The position numbers and the translations under genes are program-made. A stretch of 41,287 nucleotides of DNA from CAYILR01 sp964364175 (lineage in GTDB: Bacteria; Bdellovibrionota; UBA1018): NCBI GenBank assembly GCA_964364175.1, contig CAYILR010000043.1, positions 1 to 41,287 of the forward strand, written 5' to 3'. Numbering within the stretch: position 1 is the first letter of the stretch; each line of letters begins with the position of its first letter. Under the pieces are notes generated by a model that searched no databases, was not told the origin of the DNA, and saw only the letters and a program-made list of their open reading frames with translations. Shown here one piece after another: positions 25,784-33,588 of this stretch.

Positions 25784-26463
25784 ATTTCCTGCCGCCCCCG
25801 CAGCTCCGGGTTTACATGAGAATTCTGCCCTATGCCGCAGTTGCTTTTTTTTTAATGTGGCTGGTGATGGGATTCATCGCGAATTCTGATCCTTATATCA
25901 AGGCAGCAAGCGAGCACTTGGCGCTGGCACCCAGGGTTTATCCTGTGGGAGGGTTGCCCTGGGAGGCGGCTGCCTACCACGCGCAACAGACCCTGGATTA
26001 TTTGATTTTTTTCCCCGAGGCCTGCAGACCCGGCAGGCAGATCAATGATTTTCAAGTGGATCAATGTAAAAAATTCAAAGACGTTTTGGCGGATTACCTG
26101 GGCTTGTTCATCTTGCCATGGATCGTTACTTTTTTTTTAGCGGCGTATTTGAAATCGAAGGCTGCGTTGTTTTACCGGCACGCCCGTCGAGCCTTGAGAG
26201 ATTCGGAGCCGAGCGGAGTGGGTGTAGTCACCCACCCTCCTCATCTGCCCCCAGGGTGGTTGGGCTGGTTGTATTGCATCCAAGCGCTCAGCGTGCAGCT
26301 ACCCCAGGGTGAGCAGCGCACGGTTTGGATGTCCAGCAAAGTCCAGCTACCTCAGCCGGGACAAAAGGTGGCGCTGTACTCAGTCGGAAAAGAATGGGGA
26401 AAAGAACGCTGGATTGGTGTATTCTATGCTCCTCATGTGGCAGTTTTTTCGTCCCGGTTCTGA
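25780..26463 (+). CDS. Two-span membrane protein of unknown function
   Basis: 227 residues from a GTG that overlaps the upstream stop (GTGA), so the product is coupled to the FemABX-DCC operon. Predicted membrane spans lie at about 14-33 (LPYAAVAFFLMWLVMGFIA) and 108-126 (LGLFILPWIVTFFLAAYL). The stretch between them (about 75 residues, two cysteines) would be outside, and the C-terminal 100 residues inside. Two T9 tracts (25845-25853 and 26130-26138) fall in the membrane-span codons and could allow slippage. No family recognised. A hairpin terminator follows. Confidence 0.72.
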   Translation: MNFLPPPQLRVYMRILPYAAVAFFLMWLVMGFIANSDPYIKAASEHLALAPRVYPVGGLPWEAAAYHAQQTLDYLIFFPEACRPGRQINDFQVDQCKKFKDVLADYLGLFILPWIVTFFLAAYLKSKAALFYRHARRALRDSEPSGVGVVTHPPHLPPGWLGWLYCIQALSVQLPQGEQRTVWMSSKVQLPQPGQKVALYSVGKEWGKERWIGVFYAPHVAVFSSRF

Positions 26464-26471
26464 CTAGTTGT

Positions 26472-26494
26472 CCGTGGCGCGAGCCACGGATTTT
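26472..26494 (+). terminator. Hairpin terminator built from a palindrome copy
   Basis: CCGTGGC-GCGA-GCCACGG (26472-26489) followed by ATTTTT, nine bases after the stop of the membrane-protein gene. The stem is the window's recurrent palindrome in opposite orientation, extended by two pairs. Confidence 0.75.
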
Positions 26495-26530
26495 TAACTT
26501 GCAGCCCATGCTATTGGTAGGGTGGAAAGA

Positions 26531-26544
26531 GTGGCTCGCGCCAC
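26531..26544 (+). repeat. GTGGCTCGCGCCAC palindrome, copy before murE
   Basis: The plus-strand copy ends 12 bases before the murE ATG and is followed by GACAAAAAACAG. It is inverted relative to the copy at 26472-26489, 41 bases away. Confidence 0.75.
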
Positions 26545-26556
26545 GACAAAAAACAG

Positions 26557-28026
26557 ATGAAAAAAATAAAAATGGGTTCGCAAAGTTTTAAAATTTCGCG
26601 AGTGACCTCCGACAGTCGTGAGGTGATTCCTGGAGCGGCTTTTGTTGCGATTGCCGGGACTCAATCCGATGGACAAAACTTCCTGGATCAAGCAGCTCGT
26701 GCTGGGGCATCCGTTCTCATTGGAGAAAAAGCCTATCCTGTATCTCGATTTTCCGTTCCTTATGTCAGAGTGCCGAATTCTCGCATCGAGCTAGCTCGAT
26801 TGGCAGCGGAATTTCAGGGTCATCCCTCCCATTCGATGAGAGTCGTCGGGGTGACCGGAACCAGCGGGAAAACCACAATCACGTATTTGTTGGAATCTAT
26901 TTTTCGAGCAGCAGGAAAAAAAACAGGGTTGATTGGAACGATTGAATGTCGCTATTGGAATCGCGTGATTCCGTCGACGCATACCACACCAGGGGCACCG
27001 GAGTTGCAGAGGATGCTAGCTGAAATGAAAAAGGCTGGAGTAGAGGTCGTGGTGATGGAGGTTTCGTCCCATGCGCTCAAACAACATCGAACAGATTTTG
27101 TGGCGTTTGATGGAGCTATATTTACCAACCTGACGCCTGAGCACATGGATTATCACCCAGATTTAGAGGATTATTATCAGTCCAAGCGGAGATTGTTTGC
27201 TGACTACGCCGAATATTCCAAGAGTGTAGGAAAAAAATTCGTGACTGCAGTCCATACAGGGAATCCCTATGGGAAACGAATGTGTCAGGAGCTTGGATTT
27301 GATGGAATAAATATCCACAATCTAAATAAAATAGATCTAACTTTGAACGGTGTTGAAGTTGAAGCCCCGTGGGGAAAGAGAAAAACTGTCCGTAATAAAG
27401 TTCGTATATCCTCAACGCAGATCCAATCCGGACTCATCGGTGGATTCAATTTAGAAAACATCTTAGTAGCGGGGGAGTTGACCCGGCGGATGGGGATTTC
27501 AGCGAGCGCTATAAAAAAAGGCATACAAAAATTAAAAAAAGTACCGGGTAGGTTAGAGCGCGTAACGCCGGAGAAGTACCCGTTTCAAGTATTCGTGGAT
27601 TATGCGCATAAGCCCGATGCTTTGGAGAAGGTTCTTCAGGTGCTGCGAGCGTTTACAAAAAGGGGAAGGATTCTCACGGTTTTTGGGTGCGGGGGGGATC
27701 GAGATCGCACAAAACGTCCAAAAATGGGAGCGATAGCAGCGCGGTCTTCTGATTTAGTCTGGGTGACCTCGGATAATCCGAGAAAAGAAAATCCAAATCA
27801 AATCATTGAAGAAATTTTGAGTGGAGTGACGAAAAAAAGGAAAATAGTCACTGTTGAGCCAGATCGGCGGAAAGCAATTCGCCTAGCGGTGGAAGCAGCG
27901 AAGCCCGGAGATGTGCTCTTGATTGCAGGAAAAGGACACGAAGACTATCAAATCATTGGGGTCGAGAAACAGCATCTGGACGATCGCGAAGAGGCGAGGA
28001 AGGCGCTTGCACGGATTGAGAAATAG
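26557..28026 (+). CDS. murE: UDP-N-acetylmuramoyl-tripeptide synthetase (meso-diaminopimelate-adding type)
   Basis: 489 residues. It adds the third amino acid to the peptidoglycan precursor. Domains in order: N-terminal UDP-MurNAc-dipeptide domain (DSREVIPGAAFVAI), ATPase loop GVTGTSGKTT near residue 107, STHTTPGAPELQ, VVMEVSSHAL, and the C-terminal domain with YAHKPDAL and FGCGGDRDRTKRP. D406-N-P-R409 is the motif that selects meso-diaminopimelate. No Shine-Dalgarno precedes the ATG; a palindromic hairpin does. The gene stands apart from the usual division cell-wall cluster. Its last 74 bases overlap the 3' end of the convergent acyltransferase gene. Confidence 0.94.
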   Translation: MKKIKMGSQSFKISRVTSDSREVIPGAAFVAIAGTQSDGQNFLDQAARAGASVLIGEKAYPVSRFSVPYVRVPNSRIELARLAAEFQGHPSHSMRVVGVTGTSGKTTITYLLESIFRAAGKKTGLIGTIECRYWNRVIPSTHTTPGAPELQRMLAEMKKAGVEVVVMEVSSHALKQHRTDFVAFDGAIFTNLTPEHMDYHPDLEDYYQSKRRLFADYAEYSKSVGKKFVTAVHTGNPYGKRMCQELGFDGINIHNLNKIDLTLNGVEVEAPWGKRKTVRNKVRISSTQIQSGLIGGFNLENILVAGELTRRMGISASAIKKGIQKLKKVPGRLERVTPEKYPFQVFVDYAHKPDALEKVLQVLRAFTKRGRILTVFGCGGDRDRTKRPKMGAIAARSSDLVWVTSDNPRKENPNQIIEEILSGVTKKRKIVTVEPDRRKAIRLAVEAAKPGDVLLIAGKGHEDYQIIGVEKQHLDDREEARKALARIEK

Positions 28027-28918
28027 AATGCCGCGCTTTTTGCTCAAGCTGCACCATGATTTGGTCTTTTTGCCGCCAGATTTGATTCACCCATTCCTGA
28101 AATTTTTTCTGGTAGGCGGTATCGCGGACATAGTCTCCCTGAGGAATCTCTGATTTAGGGATTTCACGGAGGACTATTTTTACACTTCCAATTCGACCAA
28201 AAACTAAATCCCAGAATGTGATGTGCGTGCCTGGATAATAGATTGTTGCGTCGACCAGATGGTCGAAAGTCTGGTTCATGGCGTCCAATGTGACGGCAAG
28301 GCCTCCTGCTTTAGGTGGGAGAAGAAACTTGTAAGGAGATTTGGTTTTCTCCATTTTGTAATCTGTTTTGCGCGTACCTTCGGAAAAGTTGATGACACAG
28401 TAAGGGTGGGCACGCATTTTTGAGCAGAATTTGATGGTGGTTTCGTAGTCTTTGCCGGACTGCTCAGGATGTTTTTGGAGGTATTCGCGGGAGTGCCTTT
28501 TCATGAACGGAAAATCGAGGGAGTACCAAATTGGCCCAAAAACAGGAAAGAAGAGCAATTCCCATTTAATGAAGTAACTAGGGAATTTCGTTCTTTGATC
28601 CAGGATTGCATACAGAATGAAAATGTCGCTGGCGGATTGATGATTGGAGATGACTACATATTTCCCTTGGGGATTCAGGTTGATGTTGCCGACGATCTCT
28701 AAATCGATTTTGAGGCGGCCGATTCTCGTCACTACCCAGGAATTGACCATGGACCAGGTTTTTGAAAGGAAGGAGATAATTTCTCTCAATGGCTTCTGAA
28801 TGCGAGGAAAAGGAAGCAGGAATTTAATCAGGGCGATGGGGGAAACAATCACCACTGCGATCACCAAAATATTTAAAGCGATAATTGTACCGCTGAGTGC
28901 TGCACGAAATTTTGCCAT
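27953..28918 (-). CDS. Lysophospholipid acyltransferase (PlsC/YihG-like)
   Basis: 321 residues. The enzyme would transfer fatty acyl groups to lysophosphatidic acid or a related lipid at the inner membrane. The N-terminus has a hydrophobic span (about 11-36). The acyltransferase motifs are NHQSASDIF (HxxxxD with catalytic His), NFSEGTRKT (acyl-acceptor binding) and LLPPKAGGL. The pattern is closest to the YihG/LCLAT subgroup. The ATG at 28918 lies only seven bases after the CCA end of tRNA-Leu, with no Shine-Dalgarno, so the mRNA is probably made by processing of a tRNA co-transcript. The C-terminal about 24 residues are encoded antisense to the end of murE. Confidence 0.87.
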   Translation of the reverse strand: MAKFRAALSGTIIALNILVIAVVIVSPIALIKFLLPFPRIQKPLREIISFLSKTWSMVNSWVVTRIGRLKIDLEIVGNINLNPQGKYVVISNHQSASDIFILYAILDQRTKFPSYFIKWELLFFPVFGPIWYSLDFPFMKRHSREYLQKHPEQSGKDYETTIKFCSKMRAHPYCVINFSEGTRKTDYKMEKTKSPYKFLLPPKAGGLAVTLDAMNQTFDHLVDATIYYPGTHITFWDLVFGRIGSVKIVLREIPKSEIPQGDYVRDTAYQKKFQEWVNQIWRQKDQIMVQLEQKARHSISQSVQAPSSPLRDRPDAVSRPQ

Positions 28919-28925
28919 AATATTT

Positions 28926-29010
28926 TGGTGCGAAGAGTGGGACTTGAACCCACACGCCTTGCGGCATACGCCCCTCAAACGTACGTGTCTGCCAATTCCA
29001 CCATCCTCGC
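28926..29010 (-). tRNA. tRNA-Leu (anticodon GAG)
   Basis: 85 bases with encoded CCA. Acceptor stem GCGAGGA/TCTTCGC (one G-T pair) and discriminator A. The D arm contains GGTGGAATTGGCAGACAC. Anticodon stem TACGT/GCGTA with loop TTGAGGG gives GAG. The long variable arm (TGCC-GCAA-GGCG) is typical of leucine tRNA, and the T arm is TGGG-TTCAAGT-CCCA. The acyltransferase gene follows after seven bases. Confidence 0.96.
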
Positions 29011-29018
29011 TTGGCGGC

Positions 29019-29047
29019 AAATTAACGGTTCTGATGCTGAAGATCAA
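29019..29047 (-). promoter_or_regulatory. Likely promoter of tRNA-Leu and the acyltransferase
   Basis: On the minus strand TTGATC (29047-29042) and TAATTT (29024-29019) are spaced by 17 bases. The -10 box ends eight bases before the tRNA 5' end. It lies in the gap after livF; no terminator is visible after livF, so read-through is also possible. Confidence 0.5.
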
Positions 29048-29064
29048 GTGGTTTTTGTTGAAGG

Positions 29065-29769
29065 TTATCCGCCTAGATAAGCTTCCTGAACCTTCGGCGA
29101 TTTCAGAAGCTCAGCCGCGGGTCCTTGTAATGCAACTCGACCGGTTTCAAGGACAATACCAGTGTGAGCAATTTGGAGTGCTTGAAGCGCATTTTGTTCC
29201 ACCAAAAGAACGGTGGTGCCTTCCCGGTTGATCATCTGGATGATTTCGAATATTTTTTCGATGATCTGCGGTGCGAGCCCCAGGCTGGGCTCGTCCAAAA
29301 GCAAGCATTCGGGATGGCCCATGAGCGCGCGTGCGATGGCTAGCATCTGCTGCTCTCCCCCAGAAAGAGTTCCTGCACTTTGCGAGCGCCGCTCTTTGAG
29401 TCGGGGAAATAAACCAAAAACATGTTCGAGATCTTCGTCATATCGCACATCCGTCGGTGCGGCCCAGGCTCCGAGATCCAGATTTTCTTCTACGGTGAGA
29501 TTCAGAAAAATCCCGCGGCCTTCGGGAGCTTGGTAGAGGCGTCTCTGGACGATTTTGTGGGCAGGCATTCCTTGGATTTCTTCATCCTGGAAGAAAATTT
29601 TTCCTGAGGAGGGAGTGAGAAGTCCTGAGATGGTTTTGAGTGTAGTTGTTTTTCCCGCTCCATTGGCACCGATGAGCGTGGCAATCTGGCCTTTTTTGAC
29701 TTCAAAACTTACGCGATCCAGGGCACGGATTGATCCATAGTGAACTGTGATGGAATCCAGATTAAGCAT
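29065..29769 (-). CDS. livF: Branched-chain amino acid ABC transporter, ATP-binding protein LivF
   Basis: 234 residues. Walker A GANGAGKTT (about 36-44), signature LSGGEQQML, Walker B CLLLDEPSLGLAP and the switch His region (VLLVEQNALQAL) identify the LivF type. GVILE near the end and the short C-terminus fit LivF rather than LivG. It powers uptake together with LivG. Its ATG overlaps the livG stop by eight bases, with GGGAG upstream. It is last in livK-H-M-G-F. Confidence 0.93.
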   Translation of the reverse strand: MLNLDSITVHYGSIRALDRVSFEVKKGQIATLIGANGAGKTTTLKTISGLLTPSSGKIFFQDEEIQGMPAHKIVQRRLYQAPEGRGIFLNLTVEENLDLGAWAAPTDVRYDEDLEHVFGLFPRLKERRSQSAGTLSGGEQQMLAIARALMGHPECLLLDEPSLGLAPQIIEKIFEIIQMINREGTTVLLVEQNALQALQIAHTGIVLETGRVALQGPAAELLKSPKVQEAYLGG

Positions 29770-30601
29770 TAGGTTTGCTCCCTGTCGTGGCGCGAGGCTG
29801 TTTGTCTGTCGTGGTTTCTGGAGCTTTGCCTAAGTAGGCTTCAATGACTTTGGGGTCTTTTTGGATTTCTGAGGGGAGTCCTTCGGCGATTTTCACTCCG
29901 TAATCGAGGACGGCGATTCGTTCGCAAATGTTCATCACGAGTTTCATGTCATGTTCAATCAGGAGGACTGTGATTTTAAATTTTTCACGGATGAGGCGGA
30001 TCATTCCCATAAGATCCGATGTTTCTTGCGGGTTCATTCCTGCGGCGGGCTCGTCCAATAAAACCAATTGGGCTCCGGTGGCTACCGCTCGTGCAATTTC
30101 GAGGCGGCGTTGGTCACCATAAGGGAGAGCGTTGGCTCGATGGGATAGCTTTTCTGCCAACCCGAAAACTTGAAGAATATCTCGAGCGCGGGTGAGATTG
30201 TCAGATTGGGTTTTTTTGTACCAGCCGAGACGTAGAATACAGCTGATCAGGGCATGTTTGGGGGTTTTGGGATTGTAATCGAGGGCGATCAAAATATTAT
30301 TGAGAACGCTGAGATTTTTGAATAATCGAATATTTTGAAATGTCCGAGCGATGCCACGCGAAGTGATGACGTCGGGGCTCATGCCAGTGATCGATTCCCC
30401 TAAAAGGCGAATCTCGCCTTTTGTGGGACGGTAGACTCCCGTGAGCATGTTGAATACGGTGGTTTTTCCGGCGCCGTTGGGACCGATGAGTCCGTAGATC
30501 ATGCCCTCGGGGATTTTGAGTTCAAGTTCGGAGACGGCCTTGAGTCCACCAAACTGCATGGTCAGTGCTCGCGTTTCTAAAATGGGCGGAGTTTCTGTCA
30601 A
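29762..30601 (-). CDS. livG: Branched-chain amino acid ABC transporter, ATP-binding protein LivG
   Basis: Walker A GPNGAGKTT, signature LPYGDQRRLEIARA, Walker B LVLLDEPAAGMNPQE and LLIEHDMKLVMNICERIAVLDYG are diagnostic of LivG. I propose the TTG at 30601 as start (279 residues). GGAGGAG lies six bases upstream and TTGA overlaps the livM stop by four bases. ATGs at 30628 and 30619 are in frame but deep inside livM and lack a ribosome-binding site. The C-terminus (TTTDKQPRATTGSKPNA) is an atypical tail encoded partly by a degenerate copy of the window's palindromic repeat. Confidence 0.92.
   Translation of the reverse strand: MTETPPILETRALTMQFGGLKAVSELELKIPEGMIYGLIGPNGAGKTTVFNMLTGVYRPTKGEIRLLGESITGMSPDVITSRGIARTFQNIRLFKNLSVLNNILIALDYNPKTPKHALISCILRLGWYKKTQSDNLTRARDILQVFGLAEKLSHRANALPYGDQRRLEIARAVATGAQLVLLDEPAAGMNPQETSDLMGMIRLIREKFKITVLLIEHDMKLVMNICERIAVLDYGVKIAEGLPSEIQKDPKVIEAYLGKAPETTTDKQPRATTGSKPNA
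29783..29795 (-). repeat. Partial palindrome copy in the livG 3' end, before livF
   Basis: The minus strand reads CTCGCGCCACGACA, the right part of the repeat; the left GTGG arm is degraded. It ends about 14 bases before the livF ATG, the same placement as before infB, rimP and murE. A further half copy (CCACGACAGA) lies just upstream at about 29802-29811. Confidence 0.5.
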
Positions 30602-31503
30602 GAGGCTCTCCTCCACCATCGTGTCCATTCTCGTTGCCCCATAATGCCGCGTGGGCGAGTCAGCATCAGGATGATCAATAAGAGCGAATAAATAATCATT
30701 CTTAGATCAATATGCGTGATTTCTTGCAGGGGTCTGAGTGCTTCGCGAAGGACGGTGAGCAGGATTGCGGCGATGACCGATCCAGTCAAGCTGCCCATCC
30801 CACCGAGTACAACCATAATGATGATTTCGAAACTGCGATTGAAATCAAAAGTCTGGGGATTGATGTAACGGATGAAGTGAGCAAAGAGCCCGCCTGCGAT
30901 CCCAGCAAAAAACGCTCCGATGACAAAGGCTCTGACCTTGACCTGAGTGATGGGGACTCCCATGGCTTCTGCTGCGATCTCATCTTCGCGTACCGCCATC
31001 ATGGCTCGTCCCGGTGCTGAATAAACTAGGCGACTGAGGATGAATACGGTCAGAAATACCCATCCATAAACCCAAAATATATTGCTGTACGGTGGAATTC
31101 CCGCGAGGCCCCGCGCACCGCCGACCTCGTTCACGTTCAGTACGATCACTCGAATGATTTCGCCAAATCCGAGGGTCACGATCGCTAGGTAATCTCCTTT
31201 GAGGCGTAACGAGGGTAGGCCGACCAAGTACCCCACGATCGCGCTCGCCAATCCGGCTGCAATCAGTACTCCCAGAAAAAGTAGAAGAGAAATAGGCTGT
31301 GAGGGATCCGCGAGTGCAGGAATGCGTTCCAGAAGTTGCAAGCTCAGATAGGACGAAACGTAGGCCCCTACTGACATAAATCCCGCGTGGCCAATTGAAA
31401 ATTGTCCGGTAAAACCGCTGATCACATTTAAACTCGTAGCCAGGATGATGTTGATACCGCAGATCATCAGAATGCTGTAGTAATAAGGGTTCATCCATTC
31501 CAT
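30598..31503 (-). CDS. livM: Branched-chain amino acid ABC transporter permease LivM
   Basis: 301 residues with eight or nine hydrophobic spans. LivM marks are the N-terminal GFTGQFSIGHAGFMSVGAY, GLPSLRLKGDYLAIVTLGFGEI, GGARGLAGIP, and the cytoplasmic-loop motif VREDEIAAEAMGVP...FFAGIAGGLFAH, which docks the ATPases. It starts three bases after the livH stop and overlaps livG. It forms the membrane channel with LivH. Confidence 0.94.
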   Translation of the reverse strand: MEWMNPYYYSILMICGINIILATSLNVISGFTGQFSIGHAGFMSVGAYVSSYLSLQLLERIPALADPSQPISLLLFLGVLIAAGLASAIVGYLVGLPSLRLKGDYLAIVTLGFGEIIRVIVLNVNEVGGARGLAGIPPYSNIFWVYGWVFLTVFILSRLVYSAPGRAMMAVREDEIAAEAMGVPITQVKVRAFVIGAFFAGIAGGLFAHFIRYINPQTFDFNRSFEIIIMVVLGGMGSLTGSVIAAILLTVLREALRPLQEITHIDLRMIIYSLLLIILMLTRPRGIMGQREWTRWWRRAS

Positions 31504-31506
31504 TGA

Positions 31507-32409
31507 TTAAACTTTCTCGGCTCGTTTTGTGCCAAAAAGACCGGTTGGCTTGAAAAGTAGAATAAGAATTAAAAGAGCGAACGCCAGAGCATCTCGATAA
31601 GTAGGGGCCCAGTATCCCACCAAGAACTCCTCGGCGAGGCCCAAGATCATGGATCCAACGACTGCTCCGGTGATGTTGCCGATCCCCCCCAAGACTGCAG
31701 CGACGAAGGCTTTCAGTCCTGGTAGAACTCCCATGAGAGGCTCGATTCGTGGATAGATCAATCCCACGAGAACTCCAGCAGCCCCAGCCAGCGCAGATCC
31801 CATCATGAAGGTGTAGGAGATGACTTGATTGGCGGGAATTCCCATGAGGCTTGCGAGCTCATGGTTGAAACTCACCGCACGCATGGCTCGGCCGAGTCGG
31901 GTTTTAAAAATCACGTAGTTCAAAATTCCCATGAGTGTCAGCGAAATCACAAGAACAGTAATTTGCAGGGGATTGATTTTTAGGGCACCGATTTCCCAAT
32001 TGGAAGTGACTTGAAAAATCTGCGGGAAGAACTTGGGGTCAGATCCAAAACCGAGCTGTCCTGAAAATTCGAGAAAAAGTGAGACACCCACAGCTGTGAT
32101 CAGGACGTTGATGCGAGGTGCTTTACGGAGAGGACGGTAAGCCAGGCGCTCAATGACAAATCCGAGGGCGGCGCATCCCAACATAGAGACAACCAAAGAA
32201 AAAATCAGAGCAAAAAGAGACGGAGATTCAGCAAATCCCATCCATCGGGAAACAAAGTATCCCATGAATGCGCCCATCATGAACACGTCGCCGTGAGCAA
32301 AGTTAATGAACTGCAGAATTCCAAAAACCAAGGTGTAGCCCAGGGCAATCAGGGCATAAATGCTTCCGAGAGAGATGCCGTTGATCAGATGTTGGATGAG
32401 TTCAATCAT
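31507..32409 (-). CDS. livH: Branched-chain amino acid ABC transporter permease LivH
   Basis: 300 residues, highly hydrophobic. LivH signatures are NGISLGSIYALIALGYTLVFGILQFINFAHGD near the N-terminus, the loop TRLGRAMRAVSFNHELASLMGIP and the following LAGAAGVLVGLIYPRIEPLMG. Its ATG overlaps the livK stop (ATGA), indicating coupling. Confidence 0.94.
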   Translation of the reverse strand: MIELIQHLINGISLGSIYALIALGYTLVFGILQFINFAHGDVFMMGAFMGYFVSRWMGFAESPSLFALIFSLVVSMLGCAALGFVIERLAYRPLRKAPRINVLITAVGVSLFLEFSGQLGFGSDPKFFPQIFQVTSNWEIGALKINPLQITVLVISLTLMGILNYVIFKTRLGRAMRAVSFNHELASLMGIPANQVISYTFMMGSALAGAAGVLVGLIYPRIEPLMGVLPGLKAFVAAVLGGIGNITGAVVGSMILGLAEEFLVGYWAPTYRDALAFALLILILLFKPTGLFGTKRAEKV

Positions 32410-33542
32410 GGAGCGATTGTGGTTTGGAATTTGAATTCACCGTTGACGACTTTCAGGATCGCGGCTGATTTTTCTGGGTTTCTTTTTGCGTCGAAGGTGA
32501 GTTTGCCCGACACCGCATTGAATGCCCGCGTGGCATTGATCGCATCGCGAATATCCGCCGTAGCGAGTGACTTCGCGCGTTTCATGGAGTCAGCCAGCAA
32601 GTTCATTGCGTCGAATCCGAGAGTAGCCAAAGCATCTGGAACAGCGCCGTAGGCAGCTTTGTATTCTCGAATGAAATCCTGGACCACGGGCGACATATCT
32701 TCAGCCGAGTAATGGTTCGATAAGTACGAGCCATCCAGATTTTTTCCGGCAATTTCTTTCAGCTTCGGTGAATCCCAGCCATCTCCGCCGAGCAGAGGGA
32801 CCTGAAGTCCCAGCTCTTTTTCTTGTCGAGCAATCAGAGCCACATCTCCGTAGTAGCCTGGCACATAAATCGCTTCGGGGTGCAAAGCGCGGATCGCGGT
32901 GAGCTGTGCTTTGAAGTCCATGTCGCCCGCACTGTAACTCTGGTCGGTCAGGATCTGCCCGCCCATTTTTTTGAAGCTCTGGACGAAAACGTCAGCCAAC
33001 CCGACGCTGTAGTCGTTCTTGATATCTCTCAGAACAGCAACTTTTTTGAATTTTAGATTTTCCGTGGCAAATTTTGCCATCACAGCGCCTTGGAATGGAT
33101 CGATGTAGCATGTTCTAAAAATATAATTTCCCACTTCGGTCACTTTTGGGTTGGTTGAGGACGGCGAAATCATCGGAACTTTATATTGTTGCGCGATGGG
33201 AGCCATAGCCAAGCTGCGAGAACTTGCGACTTCTCCCAAGATCGCGACGACTTTTTCTTGGGTAATCAGTTTTGTTGTGGCGGTGGCTGCTTCTTCTGGT
33301 TTTCCTTGATCGTCTAACGAGATGAGCTGGATCTGTTTGCCCTGAATTCCCCCCGCTGCGTTGATTTTTTTCACGGCGAGCTCGATGCCGTGGTGGGTGG
33401 AGGTTCCAAAGGTCGATTCGGATCCCGTCATGGAGCCGACTTCGCCCACTCGGATCGTGTCACCCGTGGGTGGTGATGATTTTGTGCATCCGGAAGTGAT
33501 TACCAGCAACGACAAACAAACAATTCTTGCGAAAAAAACCAT
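32406..33542 (-). CDS. livK: Branched-chain amino acid ABC transporter substrate-binding protein
   Basis: 378 residues from the ATG at 33542, with GGGAGAA ten bases upstream; a longer in-frame reading to 33590 would leave the signal peptide internal. The N-terminus (MVFFARIVCLSLLVITSGC) ends in a probable lipobox (ITSGC), so the protein is likely lipid-anchored in the periplasm. The mature part is the Leu/Ile/Val-binding fold: VGEVGSMTGSESTFGTSTHHGIELAVKKINAAGG, then LISLDDQGKPEEAATATTKLI and PMISPSSTNPKVTEVGNYIFR. The true ligand could be another small molecule. First gene of the operon; divergent from the recombinase gene by 46 bases. Confidence 0.92.
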   Translation of the reverse strand: MVFFARIVCLSLLVITSGCTKSSPPTGDTIRVGEVGSMTGSESTFGTSTHHGIELAVKKINAAGGIQGKQIQLISLDDQGKPEEAATATTKLITQEKVVAILGEVASSRSLAMAPIAQQYKVPMISPSSTNPKVTEVGNYIFRTCYIDPFQGAVMAKFATENLKFKKVAVLRDIKNDYSVGLADVFVQSFKKMGGQILTDQSYSAGDMDFKAQLTAIRALHPEAIYVPGYYGDVALIARQEKELGLQVPLLGGDGWDSPKLKEIAGKNLDGSYLSNHYSAEDMSPVVQDFIREYKAAYGAVPDALATLGFDAMNLLADSMKRAKSLATADIRDAINATRAFNAVSGKLTFDAKRNPEKSAAILKVVNGEFKFQTTIAP

Positions 33543-33588
33543 AAACACATTTCTCCCTTGGAAAACCTGCGCTAGTATCAGCGTAATC

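Noticed and set aside
28919..29047. N-terminal extension of the acyltransferase reading through the tRNA
   Set aside because: These codons are the tRNA-Leu gene itself; the extension has no homology and a proper ATG follows at 28918.
32861..32876. Second sigma-54-like element (TGGCAC with GG-N10-GC)
   Set aside because: It lies inside livK on the opposite strand with no gene behind it, and the -12 part is poor.
33361..33588. Longer start for the tyrosine recombinase-like protein
   Set aside because: The extension is antisense to the start of livK; the ATG at 33589 fits the family N-terminus.
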